Below are positions 36,101 through 46,883 of a stretch of 64,000 bases of DNA, piece by piece. The position numbers were made by a program, and so were the translations under genes. The DNA is from Pseudoscleropodium purum (taxonomy: Eukaryota > Streptophyta > Bryopsida > Hypnales > Brachytheciaceae). Where the stretch lies: NCBI GenBank assembly GCA_963969395.1, contig OZ017795.1:41583063-41647062 (forward strand). Reading direction: 5' to 3'. The notes beneath the pieces are model-generated. The model searched no databases. It was not told the DNA's origin and saw only the letters and a list, made by a program, of their open reading frames with translations. The number at the start of each line of letters is the position of its first letter. The first letter of the stretch is position 1.

Positions 36101-37146
36101 AAAGGAGAGTCTCGTTATGAGAAATAACATTCTAATAAGTCACAGGAGTGGCTAGAGGTTTTATTTCTCAGAATGAGACTCTACTTTTAAGTCATCTAAT
36201 TTCGAGTGTTCTAATTTCTTCTACATGATACGGGATGGTAAAGATGGCCTGCAAGGAGCTGAAGGGGAGCCGCACCTTCACCAAACTGCTGGAGGTCGTG
36301 CTGAAAACCGGCAACCGGCTGAACATGGGCACGTTTCGAGGGGACGCCAAGGCGTTCAAGCTCGACACCCTTCTGAAGCTGGCGGATGTGAAAGGCATGG
36401 ACGGGAAGACGACGCTCCTACACTTCGTGATCCAAGAGATCATCAAAGCCGAAGGCGCTCGAGCTGCGCGCTTGGCGGGATTCTACGATGTCACCACCCC
36501 CACCAGCGTGAGCTCCACATGCACAACGCCCACCAGTGCTTCCTCTCCGTCCTCGCCCCTTTCACACTTTGCCCGAAGCATGGAAGCCGAGTTGGAGAGA
36601 CCATCGTCGGAATACGACGACAGTAAAGATGACTTCAGGAAAATCGGCATGGACGTAGTGAAAGGCATTCCCACGGAGCTCGTTCATGTCCGAAAGGCCG
36701 GAGGTTTGGACATTGTAGCCCTTGGTTCGGCGGTGAGCAGGCTGCACGCTGGCTTGGAAGACATGAAGGCCACTTTGGAGAAAGTGCGCGTGTCCCGAGA
36801 GGAGATTGTGATGGAAAATAGTAGCTCCACTTACGAGCTCACGGATGATGTGTTCAGGGAGAAGATGATGGCGTTTGTCACGGAGGCCGAGGCGGAGGTG
36901 GGTGTGGTGCAGAGCGACCTGGAGCTAGTCTTAGCGAGTGTAAAGGATATTAGTATTTACTTTTACGGCGAAGCGGATACAGCCAAGAGCACTCAGCCTT
37001 TGAAAGTGTTTGTGGTCATGCGTGAGTTTCTTGCCATGTTGGAGCAAGCTTGTAGGGACGTGATGAACACGAGGGGGGCTGCTGTTGCCTCCCTCGCCCA
37101 CTTGCCATCCTCCAAGCGCTTCAGTCAGACCTCGCCTGCAAAATAA
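33067..37146 (+). CDS. class I formin (membrane-anchored actin nucleator)
   Basis: Four coding exons fit: 33,067-34,769, 35,033-35,229, 35,751-35,986 and 36,244-37,146, with GT/AG junctions and consistent phases, giving about 1,012 residues. A proline/alanine-rich N-terminal segment precedes a transmembrane helix (about residues 58-84, WIGIAGILAAFLILIIIAVA), then basic YKRN. FH1 (about 340-510) has several runs of eight to ten prolines. FH2 starts near 537 (MRPLHWDKLKP) and carries KTGNRLNMGTFRGDA-KAFKLDTLLKL near 733-755. This layout is that of plant class I formins, which nucleate and elongate actin at the plasma membrane. With the ATG at 33,067 no cleavable signal peptide is encoded, which is unusual (see the frame at 32,943). 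The second intron carries a repeat shared with the receiver gene. Confidence 0.93.
35400..35575 (+). repeat. intronic repeat I, copy in formin intron 2
   Basis: It matches 44,551-44,745 in an intron of the receiver gene. Shared phrases are 'gaagtcc' or 'caagtcc', then 'atattct', then 'gatgaaca', then 'caacaacttctta' or 'aacaacttctca', then 'gaccaatttgatgaaatt' or a near variant, then 'aggtaaat', then 'tgtac'. Both lie in sense introns in the same orientation. Confidence 0.55.
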
Positions 37147-38140
37147 ACTGCAAGTGGGTGGGTGTTTTGGACAGGGCTTGTAGATACACACGGCTGGAGC
37201 CTCATTGTGGCCCTTTGTTCTTGTACCATCTGCGCTTGTTCCGTTTGTCACAAAACAGAGATGTATTAAATAGATTAAAGCACCATTTCTAGCAGAGTGG
37301 CGCTTGTAACATCCAACAACTCACTGCAGCTGTGCATAGTGACTATTGTTATGAGTCTGGTCAAATTCACATATTTTCGTGTTGGTAAGTGAAAGGAGGT
37401 TCCAATGCGCCGAAGAATGTGGCATTTGGATATCGTTTGCAAAAGTTATGAAGGACCAAACTTTTTCTTTATAGAGGTTCTGAAATCGTTTCTTCCACAT
37501 GCGTATATTGATTTTGGAGAAACCCTTGCTTTCTTATGTCTTGGTTCCTCCCTGTCAAGTCACTTGTGGCTGACAGGCTTGTATTTTGCCCTTTGCAATG
37601 AAATTTCATTTCTTTTGATTCCAAAAAAATTCAAAAAATTCAAAAAACCTGCATTCAAGGCCATTTTTCAGGCCATTTTTCAGGTGTTGGAGAACGGTAT
37701 ATGCTGCAATTAAGTTAGGTGCTCCTACCTTTGCATTCATTTCAAGGCGTACTTCTCAAATGGATAGGTGTTGGACATTAGCCTTTGTTACAGGTTTGAC
37801 CTGCTTGTGTACCATCACTCCAACTGAAGCTTTGCTTACAGTCAACACGCAGAAGCCATGAGCACCATTGTCCAACAGTTTCATAACTTCTAGACGGTAC
37901 CAGTCACTTCCCCTGAAAATCGTGATTTTGAATCAACATGAAATCCTCTTTCAACAAATTGGCCCATCTATGACTCACCTACCACAGCACAGCACATCCT
38001 GTGGTTCCCTTCTCCCAAGTTTCCTCACGGCATTCCAATCTTCCACAAACCGACTTGTAACAAAGATCTAGTGCAGCCCATATTTCTACAGCTATCTTAG
38101 CTTGCGTTTCCTGATTGTTTGAGAACGCCCCAGGAATTCA
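37147..38140 (+). other. formin 3' flank and LTP upstream region
   Basis: The interval contains the formin 3' untranslated region, a copy of repeat R (37,355-37,525), and the promoter region of the lipid-transfer gene. No additional gene is supportable. The 102-codon frame at 37,405 overlaps repeat R and the short A-rich sequence after it. Confidence 0.5.
37355..37525 (+). repeat. short dispersed repeat R, copy 3
   Basis: It contains 'aagtgaaaggaggttccaat', 'gcgccgaagaatgtggcatttgg', 'tttgcaaaagttatgaag' and 'cgtttcttccacatgcgtat', then 'attgattttggaga'. It is collinear with 38,875-39,045 and 27,570-27,740. Confidence 0.75.
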
Positions 38141-39137
38141 ATGGCAGGACGACGACCCCACGTCGTGGCATGCGCGCTGCTGTTTCTCACGACCTGGAGC
38201 TCGGGAGCCCAGTCAGCCGAGAGCTCCGCATGCAATATCTACGCACTGGCTTCGTGCTTGGCGTATTCCAAGTCCGTGCAAGTGCCCAGCCGCGCTTGCT
38301 GCAACTCGCTGGCGTCGTTGGGAGACGGGGTGGTGGGTTCGCAGTGTCTTTGCTCGTTGATGACCTCGCAAGTGGCACGCGAGTACGGAGTTCTTCCGCA
38401 ATATGCCATCGGCATGCCCAACCGATGCGGCATTCCGGTGCCGTGGCATGAGACCTGCAACGGTGAGTGAGTCCATTCCTCTCCTCCTCTTGCAATGCTT
38501 TTTGAATTGGGTCTGGACTGGACTGTGAGGGCAGGGGGAGGCCTTCCATTGACAAAACCGCTACTTAGTGCACGCGCAAACGTCTTTGAGTAAGTTGCCA
38601 CTTGAAAAGCAAGTCAATGTTACAGTATGTCAGAGCCTCTTGTCTCGCCTCTTGTTCTGTAGTTTGAGGACCACTTGCCCAAACTAGTTTGAGTTTGACA
38701 TTAAAAAAATACATGTTTGAATTACTTTTTGATATATGCAAGTGAAGAAACATACGGAACAGCACTAGGAATGACAGTGGGATGTCATTGATAGCATGTT
38801 GTAAGCACATGTAAGGTGGGTACCCCACTACCCCCCAAACCGCCGCTTCTTGCCTAGTTCTTGCCTATCGTCAGACTAGTTAAATTTCCATATTTTTTCG
38901 TTGGCAAGTGAAAGGAGGTTTCAATGCACCAAAGAACATGACATTTGGATAACATTTGCAAAAGTTTGGAAGAGTCAAAGCTTTTTTTGGTAGATATTCT
39001 GAAACAGTTTCTTCCACATACATACATATTGATTTTGGAGATGTACAGTACATTTTGTCTGTTCCAGGTGGAAATTTCTTCTGACTTGTTTGAGCTCACT
39101 GCTTCCTGCAGGTATGAAAGTTCCTGGAGGTTGGTAA
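38141..39137 (+). CDS. non-specific lipid-transfer protein, secreted
   Basis: Exons 38,141-38,462 and 39,112-39,137 join in phase 1 and give 115 residues. A signal peptide covers about residues 1-27 (MAGRRPHVVACALLFLTTWS). The mature part has the complete eight-cysteine motif: C-x7-C-x13-CC-x14-CxC-x24-C-x9-C, at residues 31, 39, 53, 54, 69, 71, 96 and 106. The short second exon supplies GMKVPGGW and a stop; it lies immediately after a TTCCTGCAG acceptor. No GPI-anchor tail is present, so the protein should be released to the cell wall or cuticle, where such proteins bind fatty acids or other lipids in a four-helix cavity. The intron holds a copy of repeat R. The cysteine spacing argues strongly that the model is right. 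Confidence 0.88.
38875..39045 (+). repeat. short dispersed repeat R, copy 4, inside the LTP intron
   Basis: It is collinear with 37,355-37,525, from 'ttcgttggcaagtgaaag' to 'attgattttggagatg'. It ends about 65 bp before the intron acceptor, so the intron was lengthened by this insertion or the repeat contributed intron sequence. Confidence 0.75.
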
Positions 39138-40826
39138 ACGGAGGCTCAAAAGCTGAGCATATTGAAAGACCGAGAATGTCTCCACAAGGGCAAGGAAGAA
39201 CAACCAGATCCAAGCACTATTGGATTTCTCTCGGAACTGAAAAACAAAGTAATTGGGCACTGAGATTCTAATCCAATAATCGCAGAGTCCTTTGTGCTAT
39301 CAGAAACAATGAAACAGACGTAATAATGATGTGCCACAGCAAATTTTAGAAATATGTTCTACACCAAATCCGTGTACCCCATTAGAAATTTTCCACCCTC
39401 CTCCGGGGTCAATTGAATCCACTTGAAGAGATCAATTGAATAGTTGCCAATCTTTGGTGTTAACATTGGAAAAATTTGATCCTACAAACATGTCACCAGC
39501 TGAACATTGTTACAAAGTTGAATGACCATCTTTCAATTAACCACCACAACTTCAATATGTAGCTTTTGTACCATGTTCTCAGTTTGGGGTCCTTTTTCTT
39601 CTTCAAGATTCACTCTACATGCACCGACACATTGAATGTGTCAGGTGTGTTTACCCAGAATTGTCACCCTGAATGCAGTTTGTACATTTGAGGTGGTGAT
39701 TTTGGATGCAAATACCATACATTGTTGTGCAACATTCTTAAATGGAGGCAAAACTATAACCTAATTCTCATAAAAGTAACAATGCTACAAATGAATATGA
39801 CTAGTGAAGAAGCAACTGCCTCCGAGGGAGTGAATTGCCTTCCGTTGATTATGTAGAACATCAACACCACAACAGAAATGCAAAGTAGTATAAAGACCCT
39901 ACGAAAGTCATTACAAACCTGTATCATCTTGGAAGCCATTGATAGAATATTCTTCCTCTTCTTTTTTTACCTATAATTGAATAATGTTATGTTTTGATGA
40001 ACATGTTTTCCAGACAATTTCCAGATGTTTTCCAATCAATTCATGTGCAAATCTTTGAGAAATTTTGCAGTTAGCATTCATATCTGTAGGTTTGTACAAA
40101 TTATGTATGAAAATTGACAAGTGCATTGAAAGATACTAGGATTTTGGACATTACTATTCTGGCATTGGTGGCAAGGTAGATCAAATTTGAAGAAAATAAG
40201 AGAGAAGCTGTGCTAATTATGCCAACCACATTCTACAACTTTCTAGGCTGTATAATCAATAGTGACTAAACATATTCAATCTCCGCCAAGGTCCATCTCT
40301 GTAGTTTCAGCTCAAGAACAGTCTAATGAACAGCCAACACTACGAGTAAGCAACCGGGAAATATTGACAACGTGCAGTCAACGAGAATTTCAATGCCTTA
40401 AATTGAGCCAGCACTTTCATCGTTTGCACTTTCATGCACTTTCATCATTTGAAGGTATAGGCACCCATCTGGATTCCAAGCCAATAAGTAGTAGGGTTGT
40501 CTGGAGTTATCTGAAGTGATAACGATACATGGAGAAACCATAAATCAATTTTTTGGAAGAAAAAAGGAATGGAAGTGAAATTATGGATTTGTTATGAATC
40601 TCTAAAGTGTGCTGCCCTGATAGCTCATAACTGTTATGAGGTCACTCTCACTTATGGTGACTACAACATTAAGGAAAAACCAACATACTCCCTAAAACCC
40701 TATTGTGACCACATTCCTTGCAAAAATTCTACTACGGTCTTGCCCAGAAGGTAAGAGATCCTATGGTGACCCGTTGACACTAAGAGACTCCCAACTTTAG
40801 TTCGTGGCACATTCACACCCCATTGA
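39138..40826. other. LTP 3' flank and intergenic DNA
   Basis: No recognised gene. One minus-strand frame (39,754-39,939) is described separately. A 61-codon plus-strand frame at 40,569 has a cysteine-rich tail but no known motif. Confidence 0.4.
39754..39939 (-). CDS. hypothetical 61-residue protein with two membrane helices
   Basis: The frame starts with ATG and encodes a basic N-terminus, a hydrophobic stretch (about residues 15-31, VFILLCISVVVLMFYII), a polar loop and a second hydrophobic stretch (about 42-57, VASSLVIFICSIVTFM), ending with RIRL. It has no relatives I recognise. It may be the last exon of a larger membrane protein, or chance. Confidence 0.2.
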   Translation of the reverse strand: MASKMIQVCNDFRRVFILLCISVVVLMFYIINGRQFTPSEAVASSLVIFICSIVTFMRIRL

Positions 40827-41159
40827 GGCATAGATAAACATTTCAGGAGGGCACAAATTCAGAGCATCCCCAGTTTGAACCACACCTTCATTACTAATTC
40901 AATAAGAGTATAAAAAAGTATGAATCATAGAAAGTGAGATGCAATCTCTTCTGGTATTTAAAGGAAAATTGACTGTAAATGTTTTGAAGCGCGCAACCCC
41001 CGAAAATCCGGATCAGTGCTTAGCGGGCGCTCCATGAACACCCCACTTTACCTCATAATGAGCTGCTCAGGAAGTCTATGCAACAGGAAGCCAAGCTCCC
41101 AGTACAATAATTTAAGTCCCAATAACCTAAAAACTCGAGACTTTCGAAGAATTGAGTAC
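40827..41159. repeat. duplicated module X, copy 1
   Basis: The 333 bp align without gaps to 46,880-47,212 with very few differences. The module begins at 'ggcatagataaac' and ends at 'gaattgagtac'. Here it precedes module Y; in the second copy it follows Y. Confidence 0.9.
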
Positions 41160-41181
41160 CTCAAAACTTGGATGTCTCTGC

Positions 41182-41880
41182 AAATTCACCAGCCAGCGTC
41201 TTCTCAAAACAGAATTGCTGATGGAGTTCGTGGTAGGTTCTCATTGCTTCATACCCTCTTTACTCAAAATGCAGAGATCTAAACGACCTAATTCCACAAC
41301 CAATCTACTCTCACAGTCGTCTATCTGGGTAATGAGTCGATGGCAAGAGCCCACTAATTTGAATAATGTCACAGTAAAGAAAGTGCACAGTAATCATATA
41401 CAACAATGCGAAGGTAGAACGAATAGACACTCATTCTGAATCATCATTCCTGTGCCCATCCAGCAAGTCAAGTAGATCCCCACATTCTATCGATTGACAG
41501 CTGCTATTCATACCTTAAATCCAAGGAAACTCAAATAGGAAGGTTAAGGTTAGTAGAGATACATGGACACAGTGCTTGAGTGCTAAATTCACACAAATGT
41601 TTGAGCTCTAGGCGTAACGCAAGCTCTGAGATAATTCCAAGAACCCTCACAACCGTAGCTCAAGAAGTGCCCGGGGGGAGTTCAATTACTGCAAAGAAAT
41701 AGATACAAGATATTGGCCATTCGTCCTCACAATCCAGCTCGAGCCGCACAAATATGCACAGGGAGCAACACGCGAGGACAGGCGAGTGGCAAGCCACGTA
41801 TAAAAAGTAACTTAAGAAATTTGAAATGAAGGACATTTTTTGTCCATAAAAGGGTGAATACAAGAGGTCACCGAGTGGCA
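41182..41880. repeat. duplicated module Y, copy 1 (CAF1 3' flank)
   Basis: The 699 bp align without gaps to 46,185-46,883 and differ at only a few bases. The last 250 bp (41,631-41,880) are present a third time at 47,213-47,459, next to the intact CAF1 gene, so Y contains the ancestral 3' flank of CAF1. Confidence 0.9.
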
Positions 41881-41905
41881 GCCGAAAAAGTTGGATTGGG
41901 AAACC

Positions 41906-42431
41906 TCAAGAGTCGAGATTGTCCGAGCCCGCCCCATACAAGACCCCCGCGTACTTTTCCGTGGAGCCCTTGAAGAAGCCCTGATGGCAAGGTCCGATTC
42001 GCTCCACGTCCAATGATTCCGGCAGCTTGTTGAGCCCCCCGTGCAAATTGTCGCAGAACTTCATCAGGTACTTGATATCATACAGAATGGGGAAATACGT
42101 TCTCAACAAGTTGAAAAACTCATCCTCACTGGCGGGCAAATTCTGGCATGTCAGCAGCTTCAACAAGAATCCGAAATCATAGCCGCTATGGAAAGTCACC
42201 CAATGTACATTCTCATTCAAGACGATCCCCGACGACATCAAAAGCTCCCCAAACCGTTGCGAATCAATCCCTCGCTCCTCGTTTTGCTGGAAGTCGATGC
42301 CACTCTGCTTCAGGAGCTCAATGGAGTCGTGCGCGTACACATCCTCTCGCAAATTGAACTCGCGGAAATTGAATTGTCACAAGCAAGAGTCGCGCGAGCC
42401 GCACTGGGGAAGCAGGTCCTTCTCGTCGGAC
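41906..42431 (-). pseudogene. truncated CAF1 deadenylase pseudogene
   Basis: The minus-strand sequence is nearly identical to residues from about 90 to 272 of the intact CAF1 at 47,487-48,305. The first half is missing: homology stops at 42,431, where a coiled-coil frame of the neighbouring RING unit begins. A TGA replaces the Trp codon near 42,371, leaving a 148-codon frame whose start would be non-ATG. A 51-bp deletion removes 17 residues, including the AGSD segment after CHQ (the last metal-binding motif of DEDD nucleases). The first DxE motif is lost with the N-terminus. It cannot encode an active nuclease. Confidence 0.88.
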
Positions 42432-42673
42432 TACTGGTCATCTCTCTCATCTGACAACGCACGAGTCAAGTCCACAGTGATGGCTCGTAAGTCATCGTTC
42501 AATTTTTCTACGTCCACATTCGAAGCTTCCAACTCAACAATTTTCCTCTTCAAGTCGGCACTGCTTGTTTTAAGTCCTTCGTACTTTGTTCTAAGTTCAT
42601 CGTATATTGTTCCAAGGTGATCGTACGCCTTCTCCAAGTCCTCATACATCTTCTCCAAGTCCCCATGCATCAC
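42432..42673 (-). pseudogene. coiled-coil continuation of the RING frame after an in-frame stop
   Basis: Directly after the RING stop codon the same frame reads V-MHGDLEKMYEDLEKAYDHL and on through a strongly heptad-like Lys/Glu/Leu region, ending SDERDDQ and a stop that lies exactly at the junction with the CAF1 pseudogene (42,431). Either the RING protein once continued into this coiled coil and a TAA arose, or the segment is untranslated. There is no ATG immediately upstream except the second codon. Confidence 0.45.
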
Positions 42674-43033
42674 TTAAAGCGCATCATAGCGCTCAATCAT
42701 AGTGAGTGCCCGCTCTATGTCTCTATCACGCTTCAAAAAAACTTCGGCCAACGCATGATGGAAGGGTGGGGTAGGACCCACGCTTCCATCGCCTTCATCG
42801 CCTTCATCTTCATCGCCTGTATCGCCTGTGAGCGGAATCTTCTCACCGTTTTCGAACAGTGTCAACACAAACAGTAATTCTCCAGTCACGGAGGTCGAGC
42901 ACACCGGGCATGTGTCGTGCCCGGTGGATAGCCACCTAGTTAAATCTCGCCAACAAAAAACGTGGCCGCAAGTCGTAGCGACAGGATTCGTCATGATATC
43001 CAAACAAATACTGCAAATAAATTGTGAAGCCAT
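42674..43033 (-). CDS. RING-finger protein, RMA-like, with one missing zinc ligand
   Basis: From the ATG at 43,033 this single exon encodes 119 residues. A RING motif lies at the N-terminus: C-x2-C near residues 7-10, CGHVFC at about 22-27 and CPVC near 42-45. In RMA/RNF5-type RINGs a Cys normally follows the FCW-x block; here the sequence is FCWRDL, so the fifth-position ligand is Asp. An acidic stretch (GDTGDEDEGDEGD) and a short helix (ALAEVFLKRDRDIERALTMI) follow, then TAA. The same frame continues after the stop as a coiled coil to 42,432. RING proteins of this kind transfer ubiquitin from E2 enzymes. Activity here is uncertain. Confidence 0.65.
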   Translation of the reverse strand: MASQFICSICLDIMTNPVATTCGHVFCWRDLTRWLSTGHDTCPVCSTSVTGELLFVLTLFENGEKIPLTGDTGDEDEGDEGDGSVGPTPPFHHALAEVFLKRDRDIERALTMIERYDAL

Positions 43034-43116
43034 TGCTAGTCTTGGAAACGCCGCTCGAGATACACCGACAACACGCAAATAAAGTTCCAAAGAGATCGGG
43101 ATCCGGATCGGGAGTG

Positions 43117-45825
43117 ATGACACGCACGGTACTTAACAATAAAACTTCGGCGTCGGGATCGGGGGACTTCGGGGAACCAACTGGTTATTTGCAGGAAGTG
43201 ACAGCCAGTTACTTGCGGTGCTTAGGCATTAGTATTGATTCTTTTACAGAGGACGTGGCATCCACTATGGATTTTCTGAAAAGGTAAGTTTCGGCTGCCG
43301 TGGACTCTATTTCGTGTGTGTTCAGACGAGTGTTCCTGCAAAAGGCAATGTGAGATACCATCGCTAGGTCCATCTTTTGCTGATTCCAGTGCTTGGGTTT
43401 TGTAGGGAGCGAAGCACGAAAGTTCAGGCGGTGGTAGTGGACCTCAAAGGCTTACCTCACGAATCGATTTTGGAGTTGGCTTCATCAATTCGGAAGATCC
43501 CCAGTCTGAAGACTCTGCCTGTGCTCGCTCTGTCCATGGGCCTCACCCCGGCTGGAGAGAAGGAGCTCAAGGAGGCCGGAATCTCCCACATCATCGCCAA
43601 GCCCCTTCGCTACGCTACTCTCGCCACGGTTCTGTTGGAAACGGTTGGTGTGCCAGCCCGAGTGCCGATGAAGAAACCCAATGCCAATGCCAATATGCTC
43701 AGTGGACGAAAGCTCTTAGTGGTAAGTGTTAATTAATCCTCATGACTGGGCAGCCCAAGGAAATAGTCTTCGAGTCCCAAATCTTTTCAGTGATTTTTCG
43801 GCATTATTCGTAAAGATGCATGTGTGCAGTAGGCCTGCCCATTGAAGGTATTGAAGGCTTGTTGTGAACGAAGTATTTGAAGTAGTGATAGTGTGCACGT
43901 TCTTAAGTCTGTACAAGTTGTGGACCATAGGGAGGCTTTCCTATGAGCGATGGGAAGGTCTCTCCATGAATGCTTGCATTGTGCTTATCTTGCCTCCACC
44001 CTTGATCAATCTCCCCGTGATGTTGTCTAAAAATTATGCATTATATTTTCTTGAAAACTATGTTCACATAGTGTGATTAGATTAGATAGCGCACTGTTTT
44101 CACGATTGTGGCTACACCCTACTGTCTGAGTTTTTTCAAAAGGCCAATTGGTGGTTCCTGATTAGAGCCCATTGTTTTGGTGGATTAATGTCCAGGTGGA
44201 CGACAACATGGTCAATAGAAGAGTAGCCTCTTCGATGCTGTCACGATATGGAGCCACTGTAACTACAGTGGATGGTGGTGCGGAGGCTGTTACGGCTGTG
44301 CAAAATCAAAAGGAAGGGGAGGAGTTTGATTTGGTATTGATGGATATTCAGATGCCAGAGGTAAATCCATAATTAAAACTATTACTTAAATACGTGATTC
44401 CAAATTCAACACTCACGCCATCTTATAACATACTGGTTCCACCGAATGAAAGGAAAGCAGGCGGCAATTTGGGGCCAAGGATAGTGAATTTGTGTCGAAT
44501 CTGAGTATTCCGTAATATTATTTATTGGGTGAATAACATTGACACCCAACCCTCAAGTCCGTATTCTGGATGATGAACAAAGCGCTTCAGGGTGATGTTT
44601 TGTCCAAACAACTTCTCATTCTTCCAAAGTAATGCTCGAGTCTTTAAAGAGCAACCTCTCTTGACAACCAATTTCATGAATTTCAGGTAAATAGTGTACT
44701 TGTACAGACATGCACAGATAAGCACAGATATGCAAAAATTCAGGAAAGAATGTTAAGTGTTAGAGGATTTGACAAGTTTTGTATTGGGCAGGTGGATGGT
44801 TGGGAAGCGACACGTCGGATACGAAAATGGGAGCTGGAGACTTGCCAACTGTGTCAAAATTCCAGCGACGATTTTTGCCCTCATCATCGACTCCCTATCG
44901 TTGCTGTAACGGCAGATGTGGTGGTGAAGACGCGGTCACTATGCTTCACCTCGGGTATGGACGACTATTTAACCAAGGTAAGACGCACCTGCTCTGCAGT
45001 AGCCCCTAAGGTCGATGTATCTAATTGCAACTTTTACCGAACTGCGACACCCTTAAACACCTTGCTTGATGAGTACAAGTTGATTTTGAAGTCGTACTCC
45101 ACGTTATTAACATCTGAGTTCGTGTCAGTTTTGTAACTCATCAATCAGTCAAAACTTTGAACCCTTGTAGGTTTTGCGTACAATATCCAAGATGCCCAAC
45201 ATTTTCCTCATGTATTCTGTGCTTGATTTATATGATTTCAATACATTTTTCTCATGGAAATGACTTGTACCCCGCTTTCCATGTAATACATTTAGAAACT
45301 TTCCTTTGCCTTACAAGTTGGAGATGCGCGAATAAGAATCCATAGAAGTTTGGTCAGTATAACAATGAGCATCGAGTATAGTTCTAAAATCTCTTTTACG
45401 TGTGTTTGTTTTAACTCCTCCTGATATCCGTTCTGTGGAGTTTAAGGCGGTTGGAGTTTCGATCTTGGTTTATTGATTTTGTTGTTTCTAGACTTATGCA
45501 GTGATTTTCATAAACGTGTTTCACCCCTAGTTTAGAGCCCAGATCCATCGAACTGTTTATGTACCGTGCTGGACTCCACATTGCTGCATGATTGATTCCT
45601 TGTCAGAGACCTCATATTCAATGGTGCTTAGGATTTCTAAACTAACGACTCGAGGTCTCTGTGTGTCCCTGGCAGCCGCTTGATCAGAAGCAACTGCACG
45701 CTTTGCTGGAGAGATTCCTGAAGAAAGACTTGGTGAATGCGCCTCTAATAATCAAAACGGGGTCTTTCAATGGAGGGCCTGTTCGAACTTCATCCAATTG
45801 TAGCAGTGAAAGAGATCTTTTGTGA
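43117..45825 (+). CDS. receiver-only remnant of a hybrid histidine kinase (cytokinin-receptor type)
   Basis: The exons are 43,117(?)-43,283, 43,406-43,721, 44,196-44,360, 44,792-44,977 and 45,676-45,825, with matching phases, about 327 residues. The first receiver-like domain (EVTASYLRCLGISI to IIAKPLRYATL) is degenerate. The second is complete: LLVVDDNMVNRR (acid pair), LVLMDIQMPE (phospho-acceptor Asp), VAVTADV (Thr) and LTK-PLD (Lys). This order matches the C-terminus of plant CRE1/AHK-type hybrid kinases. No sensor, kinase or ATPase domain lies upstream, where the RING gene sits antisense. Homology begins precisely after a TTATTTGCAG acceptor at 43,194, suggesting loss of all earlier exons. 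The frame happens to be open back to an ATG at 43,117, which may or may not be used. Confidence 0.7.
44551..44745 (+). repeat. intronic repeat I, copy in receiver-gene intron
   Basis: It is homologous to 35,400-35,575 in the formin. It ends shortly before the acceptor of the exon at 44,792. It is non-coding. Confidence 0.55.
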
Positions 45826-46184
45826 GGCGTAGGCGTTTTCCCGGTCACTTAGAGATCCCACAGTTTGGAGTCTTTGATCCGAAGCATTTGTTCACGCAGT
45901 GATGCTCAATTTGTAGAGTAGTGTCCTGCCTTTAGTGCAGTGTAGACAATCTTGGGGAGCATGCGGCGTTGTTGGATCGATTGTTGTGTCTAACCTGATC
46001 TTTCCAGTGTAGTGTAGTGTACAGTAAGTTAGCTTGCAAATTCATCACAGAAAATTTGAATTGCACATTGATTACATGTGTGTGAAGTGGTGTGCTCAGT
46101 CTGAAAATTGTGGATGGCATTTCACATGACGCATTGTTGGTGTACTGAAAGATGTATGGATTTTGGGTCTACTATCTAAGGTGT
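45826..46184. other. receiver-gene 3' flank
   Basis: No gene. The stretch should include the 3' untranslated region of the receiver gene. It ends at the sharp boundary of module Y copy 2. Confidence 0.5.
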
Positions 46185-46883
46185 AAATTCACCAGCCAGC
46201 GTCTTCTCAAAACAGAATTGCTGATGGAGTTCGTGGTAGGTTCTCATTGCTTCATACCCTCTTTACTCAAAATGCAGAGATCTAAACGACCTAATTCCAC
46301 AACCAATCTACTCTCACAGTCGTCTATCTGGGTAATGAGTCGATGGCAAGAGCCCACTAATTTGAATAATGTCACAGTAAAGAAAGTGCACAGTAATCAT
46401 ATACAACAATGCGAAGGTAGAACGAATAGACACTCATTCTGAATCATCATTCCTGTGCCCATCCAGCAAGTCAAGTAGATCCCCACATTCTATCGATTGA
46501 CAGCTGCTATTCATACCTTAAATCCAAGGAAACTCAAATAGGAAGGTTAAGGTTAGTAGAGATACATGGACACAGTGCTTGAGTGCTAAATTCACACAAA
46601 TGTTTGAGCTCTAGGCGTAACGCAAGCTCTGAGATAATTCCAAGAACCCTCACAACCGTAGCTCAAGAAGTGCCCGGGGGGAGTTCAATTACTGCAAAGA
46701 AATAGATACAAGATATTGGCCATTCGTCCTCACTATCCAGCTCGAGCCGCACAAATATGCACAGGGAGCAACACGCGAGGACAGGCGAGTGGCAAGCCAC
46801 GTATAAAAAGTAACGTAAGAAATTTGAAATGAAGGACATTTTTTGTCCATAAAAGGGTGAATACAAGAGGTCACCGAGTGGCA
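46185..46883. repeat. duplicated module Y, copy 2
   Basis: Collinear with 41,182-41,880 without gaps. At its right edge it joins module X through the shared bases GGCA, a microhomology junction. Confidence 0.9.

Noticed and set aside
42041..42454. 137-codon plus-strand frame, and its relative at 47,616-48,044
   Set aside because: Both are antisense shadows of the CAF1 copies and owe their similarity to that duplication.
43024..43116. Extension of the receiver frame to 43,024
   Set aside because: The codon there is GTG, not ATG, and the segment is antisense to the RING coding start; the first ATG in frame is 43,117.
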